64,000 nucleotides of DNA. Source: Kluyvera sichuanensis. GTDB taxonomy: Bacteria; Pseudomonadota; Gammaproteobacteria; Enterobacterales; Enterobacteriaceae. This document shows, one piece after another, positions 26,399-35,507 of this stretch; position 1 is the stretch's first letter; every line of letters begins with the position of its first letter. The position numbers were made by a program, and so were the translations under genes. The DNA is taken from contig NZ_JABBJF010000024.1 of the NCBI RefSeq assembly GCF_014218705.1, forward strand, positions 22,486 to 86,485, given 5' to 3'. The notes beneath the pieces are model-generated. The model ran no database searches and was not told where the DNA came from. It worked only from the letters and a program-made list of their open reading frames with translations.

Positions 26399-26824
26399 TT
26401 ATGTAATTCTTTTTTTACCAGGGATTTCTAGGAGAATCTTAGTCCATAACCCATCTGTCATAAAATCAATTATCGAGTCTGATATCATGGCTTTATTTGC
26501 AATTCTTTGAGCAGTGTAAATTGCCTGACTTTTATCTTCGATAAAGATGCCATGAGGCACTAGACTAACATTATCTTCGGTTTTCCTTGCCCACATGCGG
26601 AGGCGGTAATCTATTATGTATTCGTCATACTCTATCCACAGATGAGGTCGAATTATCTGGCCAGTTCCAGCCAACGTTACTTCTCCAACGATGCGCTGGT
26701 GCGGTATACAGAATCTATCTAGCAGGCAACTTACAACCATAGTATGACCATCACATTCGAGTGGAAGTACATCATATTTATGTAACAGCTCGCAGACATA
26801 AGCAACTTCAGGGGTTATGAACAT
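26399..26824 (-). CDS. transglutaminase-like protein
   Basis: 141 residues. CDGHTMVVSCLLDRF with Cys-Asp-Gly at about 24-26, HLWIEYDEYIIDYRLR with His-x-Trp and a downstream Asp give the Cys-His-Asp order of bacterial transglutaminase-like (McjB/BTLCP-type) folds. A maturation or peptidase-like activity is conceivable. No precursor-peptide gene is evident beside it. It precedes nothing obvious on the same strand and follows the GNAT-like gene after 13 bases, so the two are probably co-transcribed. Confidence 0.55.
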   Translation of the reverse strand: MFITPEVAYVCELLHKYDVLPLECDGHTMVVSCLLDRFCIPHQRIVGEVTLAGTGQIIRPHLWIEYDEYIIDYRLRMWARKTEDNVSLVPHGIFIEDKSQAIYTAQRIANKAMISDSIIDFMTDGLWTKILLEIPGKKRIT

Positions 26825-26837
26825 TTACGGCCTCATA

Positions 26838-27266
26838 TTAGACGGGGAGGGTGCTTAATTGGTCATTAAGCCTAAGTGATGATGGAGCCCAGTAGCCGGA
26901 ACCGCACATCCACCGTTCACCAGGAAATGAAAAACCCTCTCTGATAAGAAACTCCCTAAGTTCGGTGCTGATGACATTCTCAACCTTTAAGATGTAGTTA
27001 TTTGTCTCAGCTGCTTCTTTTAATTTCGAGAGTAACTGTCTGAAAAATCCTTTGCCTGGGGTCTTCACTGAAATGGTTGCGACTACCAGTACCGACGAAC
27101 CGAGGTATGACATTTTTCCCGTCCGGGCACGGATGTATAACTCATCTACTAACTGAAGACCTTGAACCTTCATTGATTTTGAATGAAAGATGCTTTTTTT
27201 TGCTTCAACCATTAAGTGAGTGAATGATTGAAGGATCTTATTGATGTCTCTGTCATGACAACTCAT
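26838..27266 (-). CDS. GNAT-like N-acetyltransferase
   Basis: 142 residues. The central part shows the GNAT course: a beta strand ISVKTPGKGFFRQLLSKLKE containing the acetyl-CoA loop (GKGFFRQL) and a C-terminal VENVISTELREFLIREGFS strand-helix. The target is unknown. GGTGA precedes the ATG. It is upstream of and close to the transglutaminase-like gene. Confidence 0.6.
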   Translation of the reverse strand: MSCHDRDINKILQSFTHLMVEAKKSIFHSKSMKVQGLQLVDELYIRARTGKMSYLGSSVLVVATISVKTPGKGFFRQLLSKLKEAAETNNYILKVENVISTELREFLIREGFSFPGERWMCGSGYWAPSSLRLNDQLSTLPV

Positions 27267-27399
27267 ATAATCACCAAATTAAATCAGCATAATAAATTGC
27301 ACAGTGTATAGCGTAACTTTTCAATAAAGTTGATGCTTTGAAATAAAAGCAACAATACATAATCTTTGTGTCTTATTGGCTAAGGTTGTTATGTAATTA

Positions 27400-27714
27400 T
27401 CAGAGGTTTTTAATCCTTTCTAAAGATGCTAGATATGCTTCATAGTTATCTCCAAATTTTTTCTTTGCCCGTCTTACTCTCATCTTTTCTGCCAGTTCAC
27501 TCTTATGCTCGGTCTGGTATTTTTTATTGTTTTGGAGTTTTACACCTGCACCGGAACCGGCAGCATAATTTCTGTTTTTATCGCTAATGCACAACTTGCA
27601 TTTACTTTTAAGGCCAAACTTACCCTTAAGTTCCTTACCGAATTCTTCGAAGGGTTTAACCTGATTGCATCCTTTACAGCGTTTGCACCCAGAGGGGAGA
27701 TCTTCATTAGCCAT
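27400..27714 (-). CDS. small zinc-finger protein (HNH/treble-clef-like)
   Basis: 104 residues. The N-terminal C-x2-C ... C-x2-C pattern (CKRCKGCNQVKPFEEFGK ... KCKLC) is the zinc-knuckle found at the N-termini of many phage and plasmid HNH-type and endonuclease VII-like proteins. The rest is Lys/Arg-rich and helical, with no visible HNH catalytic residues. Nucleic-acid binding is likely. Function unknown. Confidence 0.6.
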   Translation of the reverse strand: MANEDLPSGCKRCKGCNQVKPFEEFGKELKGKFGLKSKCKLCISDKNRNYAAGSGAGVKLQNNKKYQTEHKSELAEKMRVRRAKKKFGDNYEAYLASLERIKNL

Positions 27715-27914
27715 GTCTAGTTCCAGTGGTTAAAGGTAATGAACTGCATTTTACTGCAAACAGGCACTTCCAACCATAAAATCGACTACTTAACCATAAT
27801 TCAACATAAGGTTCATTAAGCGCACCAAGGTAAGGTGTTGATTGTTAAGGGTTTATCAGGGGGGTCTCTTGACTTGTTGGTATCCTCGGACTCAGGCTGT
27901 TACGTATCCTGTGA
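27715..27914. other. 200-base gap without a gene
   Basis: It contains the upstream region of the zinc-finger gene and nothing else that I can identify. A G-run (GGGGGG near 27859) and short imperfect repeats around GGACTCAGG/CTAACTGAG are visible. Confidence 0.3.
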
Positions 27915-28145
27915 CTAACTGAGCCCCGTCCGTGGTGACCAGTTAACAGATTCTCCAAGGAACCTTGTTAACGCTGCTTTAGCATACTGAGGCTTTGAGT
28001 AGTATCTGGGAAACCAGCCATCATAAGTTTGTGTGCCATTGCGCCGGTATTCTGGCCTGACTGACAGCTTACATCCATTACCATCAGTAGAAATACAAAA
28101 AGTGTACCCATCAACAGAATCAGAAGTAAGCAGAATGGATGTCAT
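27915..28145 (-). CDS. small hypothetical protein
   Basis: 76 residues with a well-placed GAGG before the ATG. The pattern GYTFCISTDGNGCKLSVRPEYR suggests a short beta domain, with an aromatic middle (DGWFPRYYSKPQYAKAAL). No family recognised. It is divergent from parM across the putative partition site. Confidence 0.55.
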   Translation of the reverse strand: MTSILLTSDSVDGYTFCISTDGNGCKLSVRPEYRRNGTQTYDGWFPRYYSKPQYAKAALTRFLGESVNWSPRTGLS

Positions 28146-28577
28146 TGGGGATACCTCATTATTGAACTAACCAGAAACTACAATGGTGATCCGACATGGT
28201 TTCCTCGATTTTACCGACTGAGCTGTCATATAGCGATACCTTTTATTCTTAGGTTCTCTTGCAGTATTGGCTATCGATTGTCACAATTTAGTCTGGTGGC
28301 ACTGGTTCATTTTTCGGGTGGTTTGTTACTTTTTCCGTTGGTGTTCCAGGGCTACCGACCTCTGCATGTACGTATACATCCCTCTTTCTCGTTTACCCCG
28401 CCAGATTTCAATCCGATAGAATCGTTCCTGTTTTACTCACTCGTAATTCACTTTTCATAGTCATTTTGTGGACATTAAACGTGCGCTACAGGTGCGCATT
28501 CCTTGCTTCAGGATGGCTTACTATCTAAAATGGCAGAGATTTTTGATACTTTTGAACATTTTAATGAGGTATATACC
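28146..28577 (+). promoter_or_regulatory. parM upstream region, candidate partition site (parC-like)
   Basis: 432 bases without a convincing gene directly before parM. In R1-type systems this interval holds the promoter and the ParR-binding direct repeats. Here I see an imperfect tandem repeat (TTTTTCGGGTGGTTTGTT and TTTTTCCGTTGGTGTTCC, about 28306-28343) and a short GTGCGC repeat near 28482-28497. The exact iterons are not clear by eye. Confidence 0.45.
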
Positions 28578-29540
28578 ATGATGAACATCGCTTGTGATGA
28601 CGGCTCAACGAACGTAAAACTTGCCTGGATTGAGAATGGTGAAATCAAAACTCATGTTTCGCAGAACGCCTTCCGCGAAGGCTGGGCTACTCCACTCGCA
28701 TTTGGTGGTAAAACTATCTACAACTATCTCATTGATGGGCGGAAATTTACTCACGACATTGGTTCAACATCTGCAATTACAACAACGCATACCTCTTTCC
28801 AGTTCGACGCTGTAAGTCGCGTAGCAATTCATCATGCCCTTTTGACTTCCGGTCTTGAGCCACAGGATGTTGAACTTACAGTGACACTGCCGGTGGCCAT
28901 GTTCTTCACGAGCGATGCGCAGTTGAACGAAGCTAATATTGAAAAGAAAAAGGCCAACGTTATGGGCCCAATAACCCTGAATAATGGCGAAACTTTTCAT
29001 GTTGTAAAAGTTAACGTAATGCCTGAATCAGTACCTGCGGCTGAATATCTGATTGATCCTAAAACAACCACGCAGCTTACACGAACCCTGGTTGTCGATC
29101 TGGGGGGAACAACCCTAGACCTGGCCATCATTCAGGGGGCAATGGAGGGCATATCTGATATCTTTGGCAACAGCGATGTTGGCGTTTCACGAGTGACAAA
29201 AGCTGTTATGGCTGCGCTCCAGGATGCCCAGTCTCCAAGTAGTTATGCCATTGCGGATATCATCATTAAAAACCGTCATGATAGAGCGTTGATTGCTTCT
29301 GCGGTCAATGATCACTCTAAAATTGATGCCATCATTGACGTTATCGATTCTGAGTCGAAAAATCTGGCCGAAGCTGTTGCAGCTGATATACGTCGTCAGA
29401 ACAGCGTCCACAAAATCATACTGGCCGGGGGCGGTGCTGAGCTCATCCATTCTCATATTGTCGAACTATTCCCTAAGCTGGATGTCATCAAAGCGCCTGA
29501 CGCGCAGCTCGCGCTCGTCAAAGCAATGGCAAGCGTCTAA
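28578..29540 (+). CDS. parM: ParM (StbA), actin-like ATPase for plasmid segregation
   Basis: 320 residues from the ATG at 28578 (GAGG upstream), exactly the size of R1 ParM. Actin-fold motifs are present: phosphate-1 DDGSTNVKLAW, VAIHHALLTSGL, NIEKKKANV, VMPESVPAAEYL, the phosphate-2 loop VVDLGGTTLDLA and the adenosine loop ILAGGGAEL. ParM forms filaments that push plasmid copies apart when capped by ParR bound to parC. The ParR gene follows after 13 bases. Confidence 0.95.
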   Translation: MMNIACDDGSTNVKLAWIENGEIKTHVSQNAFREGWATPLAFGGKTIYNYLIDGRKFTHDIGSTSAITTTHTSFQFDAVSRVAIHHALLTSGLEPQDVELTVTLPVAMFFTSDAQLNEANIEKKKANVMGPITLNNGETFHVVKVNVMPESVPAAEYLIDPKTTTQLTRTLVVDLGGTTLDLAIIQGAMEGISDIFGNSDVGVSRVTKAVMAALQDAQSPSSYAIADIIIKNRHDRALIASAVNDHSKIDAIIDVIDSESKNLAEAVAADIRRQNSVHKIILAGGGAELIHSHIVELFPKLDVIKAPDAQLALVKAMASV

Positions 29541-29553
29541 ACGAGGTTATGTG

Positions 29554-29940
29554 ATGGAAGAAGATAAACGTTTACTCGTCTGGCTCCGCCCCGGCAATAA
29601 TCCAGAAGACGGTAAAGCTCTTGATATTATGGAGCGCTTACCCCGCCGATCCCGGGGGGAATTTTACCGTAAGGCACTGGTAATTGCGTCTGCCTTGCAT
29701 GAGCTCGACCCTCGGTTAATAAATTTGCTGGCCGCACAAACCACGACATCGTTTAATGCCGAAACGCTGAGCAACATTCTGTCGCAAACGCTGGGCATTG
29801 CCGTTGAACGGAATTCTTCACCAGTGGAAACCCAGGCCACAGGTATCCGAGCAACAACCATCATTGATTCGGATAAGCCTGCTGAGCAGAAAGAACCAAT
29901 TCCTAAACCCTCCCTGATGATGCAAACCCTCAAACGTTGA
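29554..29940 (+). CDS. parR: ParR (StbB), partition adaptor and centromere-binding protein
   Basis: 128 residues with the ParR plan: an N-terminal ribbon-helix-helix domain (LLVWLRPGNN, then IPRRSRGEFYRKALVIASALHELDPRLINLL) and a flexible C-terminal tail that would bind ParM filament ends. Gene order parM-parR, size and the ALxxLDPR pattern match R1 ParR. ParR also represses its own promoter in R1. Confidence 0.85.
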   Translation: MEEDKRLLVWLRPGNNPEDGKALDIMERLPRRSRGEFYRKALVIASALHELDPRLINLLAAQTTTSFNAETLSNILSQTLGIAVERNSSPVETQATGIRATTIIDSDKPAEQKEPIPKPSLMMQTLKR

Positions 29941-29966
29941 ATCCGAACCGGCTACTAGTAGCCGGT

Positions 29967-30677
29967 TTACTCACCTTGCTCGGTTAACAAGCTGAGATAG
30001 ATCCGCAACCCCTTATCCAGTGACTCTCTAATGGCATCTGCTGCTGCCCCTGCATCCCTGTTTGAAAGAGCGAGTTCAAGCGACGAGAAAAATATTGGCC
30101 ATTTATCCTCCGAGTCAGATTCGAACGTGTAACTCAGAGTTGGCCACAGGTTAATCCACAGTTGGGTTACAATTTTGAAAAACTCAGGCAGACCGGCGTA
30201 TATGTAAAGCTTCAGCCGCAGAGTGAGGTTTAGCTGGTGCGCCAGATAAACATCCCTACGTTCATATGCGGAACGCAGCTTTTGGCACAAAGACAGGCAT
30301 TCTTCAAAGCCATTGGCATCCATTTTCAGTACGGCCTTTTCTGCCAGTTCTGGCTCAATCAATCGCCTCATTCTCATGTACTCGTTGAACTGCTCACTGG
30401 TGATGATGGGAACAAAAAAGGCATGTGATGGAGTCAAAGCAAGAGCACTACTGGCAGACAGACGTATCAGGCTTTCACGGACGGGCGTGACGCTCATTTT
30501 CATAGCATCGGCGATGTTTTTTGTTACCAACTTATCACCGGGCTTGAGGTAGCCGAGGATAAGGGCGCATTTAAGGCGATCTTCAACTCGTCTCGTTAAG
30601 CTAGGTCTGCCTGACGGAGAGTAACTAATTAGTTCCGGTAAATTCCCTGGGGTTTTTGAGGAAGCTTTTGTAATCAT
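29967..30677 (-). CDS. GntR family transcriptional regulator (FadR/FCD type)
   Basis: 236 residues from the ATG at 30677. The N-terminal winged helix (VEDRLKCALILGYLKPGDKL ... SVTPVRESLIRLSA) is the GntR signature. The C-terminal helical FCD-like domain carries an Arg-rich first helix (MRMRRLIEPELAEKAV). FCD regulators bind small organic acids. No metabolic operon is adjacent, so the target may be the plasmid itself or the host. It converges on parR. Confidence 0.85.
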   Translation of the reverse strand: MITKASSKTPGNLPELISYSPSGRPSLTRRVEDRLKCALILGYLKPGDKLVTKNIADAMKMSVTPVRESLIRLSASSALALTPSHAFFVPIITSEQFNEYMRMRRLIEPELAEKAVLKMDANGFEECLSLCQKLRSAYERRDVYLAHQLNLTLRLKLYIYAGLPEFFKIVTQLWINLWPTLSYTFESDSEDKWPIFFSSLELALSNRDAGAAADAIRESLDKGLRIYLSLLTEQGE

Positions 30678-31008
30678 CAATCATATATCACTCATACTGA
30701 ACTTTTTGACCACATAGAAAACAGAATATTTTTAATCACACTACATAGTAAGTAGATCCCTCTACCTACATATTTCAAATAGTTCCAGTATGCACATCCA
30801 TAAACTGGCATCCGCCAGAACAGAGAAGGTAAACGGTTATCATTCGTTTTACTCTACCAGCATGTCTTACATTTTCAATAACGGATCTATTACTACCCAT
30901 ATTTTATGCTTAACAGAATCCATTATAGATGCATGGTTAATTCTTTCTAATGTGTTTGTTTGCTATTTGTGCAAGGTCGAAATATATTCAGCTTGTGCGT
31001 CAATGACA
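30678..31008 (-). other. 331-base gap upstream of the GntR gene
   Basis: AT-rich. It should contain the gntR promoter. A 79-codon plus-strand ORF here lacks a ribosome-binding site and plausible composition, so I do not call it. Confidence 0.35.
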
Positions 31009-31614
31009 TTAATCTTTGTGGATGTATAGGTCAGGTTGTCCGGTGTGTGTATACGAAATGTCTGAAATCAACCTTCCCTCAAAATCGTGCCAATCCCATT
31101 CCTTTTGAATTTTTTCTCCCATTAAAACACGATCCATCCTTTGAAGTTGCCAATCCATATAAATCAGTAAAAGAGCCATTTCTTCTTTTTCATTATTAGT
31201 CATGCCCTGCCCTAATTTATAAGCTTCTTTTGTGAGCTGATAGATCTGAACAGAGTTTTCAACAATGTATTTAAATATTTTTTCTACGCAGCCGGAAATG
31301 GCAATTGAATTTTGGCAATTAATGTCATTAACGAGTTCGCGTGTATCTATTTCCCAGTTCCTATATAAATCAATCTCTGCGGTATAATGTTGATTTGTGT
31401 TTAAAGGAATACCACCAAAGATTCGACAATAGAGTTCTACTGCATCGGCCTGTTCCAGGCAATTAGCCATGTAGGGAAAATCAGGCAACGTGGAATGAAT
31501 CAATTGGAGATAAGCTAACCTCTGAACAACCTTTTCATATGGCTGGTTAGTTTCTACGCCATAGAACATGTCTTTATTGATGTCATAACGATGAGTGATC
31601 CTGATCTTCGCCAT
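31009..31614 (-). CDS. hypothetical protein
   Basis: 201 residues, soluble, acidic and helical, without a recognisable domain. AGAGG precedes the ATG. It is the last gene of a three-gene operon with the secreted 140-residue protein and the membrane protein upstream (gaps of 10 and 14 bases), driven by the TTCGTCA promoter at 32913-32940. Confidence 0.65.
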   Translation of the reverse strand: MAKIRITHRYDINKDMFYGVETNQPYEKVVQRLAYLQLIHSTLPDFPYMANCLEQADAVELYCRIFGGIPLNTNQHYTAEIDLYRNWEIDTRELVNDINCQNSIAISGCVEKIFKYIVENSVQIYQLTKEAYKLGQGMTNNEKEEMALLLIYMDWQLQRMDRVLMGEKIQKEWDWHDFEGRLISDISYTHTGQPDLYIHKD

Positions 31615-31624
31615 TGCTAGCCTC

Positions 31625-32047
31625 TTAATTCAGATAATTGATATCAGCATCGTCCGCACGTGCGGCATTACCAGCTACTAGCTGAGCGCATTTTGCAACG
31701 CGGACTGAGTGGTCAAGGTTGACCTTGTCGAATTCAGCCTTCAGTTGCTCATCTGGCTTAGCTTCGTTAACAGTTACCAGAATCCGACTAGCATACTCGC
31801 TACCCTTGGCTTGATTGCCTACCATCTTACCCAGTACACGGCCAGCTTTTGATTTCGCTTCAGTCAAACGTTCCTCGCCATTTTCGAGGTAGTCTTTACA
31901 TGCGATAACAGCAGCAATCTCGGAAGCATGAACTTTCATCACGTCATTCAGTTCGTCACGAGATGGAGAGCTTTCCGCTGATATTGCGAAACTTGATGCA
32001 TTAATTGCAAATAAACAAACAACCGCATTTAATATTATTTTTCTCAT
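31625..32047 (-). CDS. secreted periplasmic protein
   Basis: 140 residues from the ATG at 32047 (AAGGAAA upstream). A signal peptide cleaves near AISAESS. The mature part is helical with two Cys (IACKDYL and AKCAQL) that could form a disulfide. Family unknown. It sits between a membrane protein and a soluble protein in one operon. Confidence 0.65.
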   Translation of the reverse strand: MRKIILNAVVCLFAINASSFAISAESSPSRDELNDVMKVHASEIAAVIACKDYLENGEERLTEAKSKAGRVLGKMVGNQAKGSEYASRILVTVNEAKPDEQLKAEFDKVNLDHSVRVAKCAQLVAGNAARADDADINYLN

Positions 32048-32061
32048 CACAGGTTTCCTTT

Positions 32062-32817
32062 TTATTGGTTACGAGGCAATGCTGCTTCAGACAGCTGGTA
32101 ATTCAATATTGATAAGTAGGCCAGAGGTATAGTTGCTGCCGGGATTAACCATTCATACCTGAGCGAAAAGTATGACCACGAAAGTAAAACAACACCAGAG
32201 ATAGCTGAAAATGCGAACAACGGCCCAATATTCATAAAAGTACTTTTACAAATGACTGGTATACTTTTCAGCAGAGAACCTTTACACCGCGTAACTGTTG
32301 GTATGAATAAAACGAGCATTGGCGTAGCGATAAATACGCTCAAAGTGGCAAGGGCGTACATATTGAAATACACTATTAGGTTGGAGTAAGCCAGACTAAT
32401 GCTTGTTAATGTTGGTTGTTTATATTCAACATGGTTGGTTTCACCCGCAACCGCTGAAGCAATCATAAATTTGACTAACCACAATATTACGATCATTAGT
32501 ACGGTCAGGAATAATGCATAAACTAACACAACGATAAAGTTGCGTAGTTCTTCCCAGATATTCAATCTTAGCTCTGAGCTTTGATATCGGCATAAGATAG
32601 CCGTAAGGTAGAGGGTGAGTACAACTGGCTGTAAGATAAAAAATGCAAGCCCCTCCATTGTCACATTTTTCATGATGAGTGTCAGGAGTCCACCACCAGC
32701 AATTATCGGCAAGAATATTGCCAAAATACCATGAAGAGATGCCATTGTTTTCATGGAGGACAACATTATTTGTTTGGTATCTTCGAAAGATAATTTATTG
32801 ATGAGAAATGCTGACAT
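32062..32817 (-). CDS. integral membrane protein, about six transmembrane segments
   Basis: 251 residues with hydrophobic segments at about 35-55, 60-80, 90-115, 135-165, 185-205 and 215-235, and few charged residues between. GAGGAAA precedes the ATG. First gene of the operon controlled from 32913-32940. No transporter motif recognised. Confidence 0.65.
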   Translation of the reverse strand: MSAFLINKLSFEDTKQIMLSSMKTMASLHGILAIFLPIIAGGGLLTLIMKNVTMEGLAFFILQPVVLTLYLTAILCRYQSSELRLNIWEELRNFIVVLVYALFLTVLMIVILWLVKFMIASAVAGETNHVEYKQPTLTSISLAYSNLIVYFNMYALATLSVFIATPMLVLFIPTVTRCKGSLLKSIPVICKSTFMNIGPLFAFSAISGVVLLSWSYFSLRYEWLIPAATIPLAYLSILNYQLSEAALPRNQ

Positions 32818-32912
32818 TGTGTTTCCTCTTCATGTAGTTGGCTCAATTGTCGCATGTTGAAAAATTTGAATAGCATTTAACATCGACAAACTGACGGCTT
32901 TTTCTCTATCTC

Positions 32913-32940
32913 ATTTTTTCTGTTCAGTTACGGGTGACGA
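32913..32940 (-). promoter_or_regulatory. TTCGTCA-class promoter
   Basis: In gene sense ATTTCGTCACC, 16 bases, AAAAAT. It precedes the three-gene operon 31009-32817 by about 95 bases. Confidence 0.45.
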
Positions 32941-32970
32941 AATTAACTCGACCAGCTCTTCCTTTCCCCA

Positions 32971-34680
32971 CTATTCATGGGCATCAACGGAGAAAAGTTT
33001 TATGGATTCTGCGGTTCCTTCAAAGGCGTTGTCATAGCAACCCAGAATATTGATGTCGTAACCGGGCCCAGCTTCTCGGGTTAAAAGATGCTCCTTTGCG
33101 CTCCCTGGCAGTATTGCTATCAAGCGTCCTCCCGGTTTCAGGAATCTCATCGCATGTTGAAAATGTGCAATCCAGCGTGAGTCACTAAATGGAGGATTCA
33201 TCAGAATTCTTTCAAACAAGCCGGTATTTTCAGGCTTGACCAATAGAAAATCATTAAGGGTGACGTTCCAGCGCAGGCCAGTAATTGCAACAGCTGCGGG
33301 GTGTATATCAAAACCAGTAACATCCACCCCCTCTGGTAACCCTTTCAGTAGCGCACCAAGACCGATATTCGGTTCCAGCAAACGCATACCTGAAGCCACC
33401 ATACATTCATCAATTGCTCGTTTCTGGAGTTCTCCGACCGTTGCATAGAACTGGTGCGTATAGCGGTCAGGTATAGAACCATGTAATGCCAGAAGTTTGA
33501 ATGCTTCAACGGGGCTAAAGTCAAAGTCATATACTTCTCTATATCTTCTGACAGCACCCAATGACTCCCATATGTTCACCAGTTCTTTTTTCTCACTAAC
33601 AGACTGGTTGTCCCGCAGGATAAAAGTGTGCGGCCCCGGTGACAGGTGTTTGCCCGCGTTCAAATGGTCAGTGGCATATGATATTAAGGAGTTAACAGCA
33701 GAGAATGATATCAACTGCGACCGATATTCATTGGTTTTTACAGTTCTTGCGGAGTTATGGCTGGTGGTGTATCGGCGATCGAGAGGAATGCAGCCTGGCA
33801 TTAAATGGGATAGTACCAGATTGAGATTGTCACAAGTTTCCTCCTCAATCAGGATATGCACATTGCCGTTAATAAACCCCTTCACTTTAAGACTATCGTT
33901 ATCAATACTTACCCATTCGCCAGGGTTACTCATCATGTACTCTTTGACCGCAGCCGAATTCACATCCTCAGCACCGCTTCGTCCATACATCAGTCCAATA
34001 ACCTTACGAAGGTCATTAAAATAGTTGAGATAGTCATAGGATCTGCGGTTATCTCTACTTGGTAAGCAGCTGGCTATGATGAGTTTGTTGCTGAAGCCCT
34101 GGGCACGGTTAGTCTTATGCAGAGCGGAGAGCTTTTCAAACACACCATGAACCATCTGGGCGAAGTAGTCTTTTTTCTCTTCATTCAATGCGAATGCGGT
34201 AGAAAAGATACTTTCTTCGTTGAAGGGTACAGGCTTAAGCTTCTCAAAATTTGATTCTGATGATTTTCGCCATGCCCTTAATCCTTCGTTCCAGTCATCG
34301 TATCTTTCGGTGGGCATAAATGGTTTTACGCCGGTCAGATCGAGCAGCTTTTGCCAGTACTTTTCATCGAGAGCACAGCGGGCCCGTTCTATACAGAACA
34401 AATTTTCTACAGCCAGCGTATATTTGATGGAATTGTCACAAGAATCACAGAACATGCGCCATGCTTCATCATGCCGGTTCCGCATCACTGCATCATACAT
34501 GGCCTGCATGTGCTTCAGTGTTGTGTTGTATTCCACCAGCAGATCGCGCATGGCATTTAGTTTTTGAAAGCCGTCATGTTCAATGAGGCCACTTTGACTG
34601 TCTACGGGATTAGCATAAAGGCTGAGGACGTCTGATTCATTTTCATCGTTATTCGCTAATACAGCTGTCGGTAGGTTCAT
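32971..34680 (-). CDS. DUF4942 N6-adenine-type DNA methyltransferase
   Basis: 569 residues from the ATG at 34680 (GGAG upstream); the upstream in-frame Met has no site. The N-terminal 350 residues correspond to the DUF4942 region. The C-terminal 150 residues form a class I methyltransferase: the SAM loop MRLLEPNIGLGALL, VTGFDIHPAAV and catalytic NPPF at about 495-498. No restriction partner is adjacent. Orphan plasmid methylases can protect incoming DNA or modulate gene expression. It is under a TTCGTCA promoter. Confidence 0.85.
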   Translation of the reverse strand: MNLPTAVLANNDENESDVLSLYANPVDSQSGLIEHDGFQKLNAMRDLLVEYNTTLKHMQAMYDAVMRNRHDEAWRMFCDSCDNSIKYTLAVENLFCIERARCALDEKYWQKLLDLTGVKPFMPTERYDDWNEGLRAWRKSSESNFEKLKPVPFNEESIFSTAFALNEEKKDYFAQMVHGVFEKLSALHKTNRAQGFSNKLIIASCLPSRDNRRSYDYLNYFNDLRKVIGLMYGRSGAEDVNSAAVKEYMMSNPGEWVSIDNDSLKVKGFINGNVHILIEEETCDNLNLVLSHLMPGCIPLDRRYTTSHNSARTVKTNEYRSQLISFSAVNSLISYATDHLNAGKHLSPGPHTFILRDNQSVSEKKELVNIWESLGAVRRYREVYDFDFSPVEAFKLLALHGSIPDRYTHQFYATVGELQKRAIDECMVASGMRLLEPNIGLGALLKGLPEGVDVTGFDIHPAAVAITGLRWNVTLNDFLLVKPENTGLFERILMNPPFSDSRWIAHFQHAMRFLKPGGRLIAILPGSAKEHLLTREAGPGYDINILGCYDNAFEGTAESIKLFSVDAHE

Positions 34681-34701
34681 CAGATTTCTCCAAATAGAGA
34701 A

Positions 34702-34729
34702 ATTATGAGACAGGTATGGCAGGTGACGA
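34702..34729 (-). promoter_or_regulatory. TTCGTCA-class promoter of the DUF4942 methyltransferase gene
   Basis: In gene sense CTTCGTCACC, 16 bases, CATAAT, about 20 bases before the start codon. A second TTCGTCG lies a few bases upstream. Confidence 0.6.
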
Positions 34730-34796
34730 AGCAAATCGACGAACTACATAAGCCGGGATATTTGGGGATACCGTGAAGTACATAGCACGGCGGAAG

Positions 34797-34828
34797 TCCA
34801 AAAAAAGAGACCCCAGTAAGGGGTCTTA
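34797..34828 (-). terminator. Rho-independent terminator
   Basis: AGACCCC (34808-34814) pairs with GGGGTCT (34820-34826). On the minus strand a T-run follows, ending the 34872-36420 operon. Confidence 0.85.
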
Positions 34829-34871
34829 AATGAGGTATATATAACTATCAGATCACAGAGCCCGAAGCAGA

Positions 34872-35456
34872 CTACTCAACGTCCTGAATTTCAGGAAGCT
34901 TCAACCCTTTCGGATAGAAGATTGTATGAACAGTCAGGTCAGCCAGGAACGTAGATTTGATAATTAATTTTATTATAGGGTTAATACTATCCCAAGAATC
35001 GGGCGAATTCCAGATAGTGGCATCACAGCTTTCAGGATACTGGTTAACTCCAGGAGCATGGCCAGCCGTGCAGCGCATTGGGTCGGTTGATTCATGCTCG
35101 CATTTAGGGCAAATATAGCGCCGCAGCTGGTGTTCACCTAGGTCTTGGTCAAAATCGTGAGGAGTTTCCCAGCAATGAACATCTTCAAGCTCAGGTAGCC
35201 TGGACGGAGTGTAAAAAGCCCACGGCACTTCCGTACCTCGCAGTACCTCAAGTGCGTGTATCACCCGCTCAGGCTCGATTTTAAGCACGTCACTGTATGC
35301 TTCTATTCGATCACGTAACAGGCTGGCCATTACAGAGATTGTATGGATATCGATACCGGCTGCTTGAGCGTCCCTTTCCAGCTGCTCAATAACGACATCA
35401 ATACTTGCTGGTGGTGCAGACATAAATAACTGCGTTGCGGCTTCTTGTCGTGACAT
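34872..35456 (-). CDS. hypothetical protein with a zinc-ribbon-like motif
   Basis: 194 residues. A helical N-terminal half (VIEQLERDAQAAGIDIHTI) is followed by CPKCEHESTDPMRCTAGH and a later Cys, a probable zinc site at about 115-140. It is the last gene before the terminator. Function unknown. Confidence 0.6.
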   Translation of the reverse strand: MSRQEAATQLFMSAPPASIDVVIEQLERDAQAAGIDIHTISVMASLLRDRIEAYSDVLKIEPERVIHALEVLRGTEVPWAFYTPSRLPELEDVHCWETPHDFDQDLGEHQLRRYICPKCEHESTDPMRCTAGHAPGVNQYPESCDATIWNSPDSWDSINPIIKLIIKSTFLADLTVHTIFYPKGLKLPEIQDVE

Positions 35457-35507
35457 ATACGAAGGTTCCTTCGGTTACCGGTGACAGTAACCGATATTTT
35501 CCCCTCG

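Noticed and set aside
28278..28460. 60-codon ORF upstream of parM
   Set aside because: Lies in the putative partition site, with no ribosome-binding site and atypical composition.
30790..31029. 79-codon plus-strand ORF upstream of the GntR gene
   Set aside because: No ribosome-binding site, unusual composition, overlaps the end of a real gene on the other strand.
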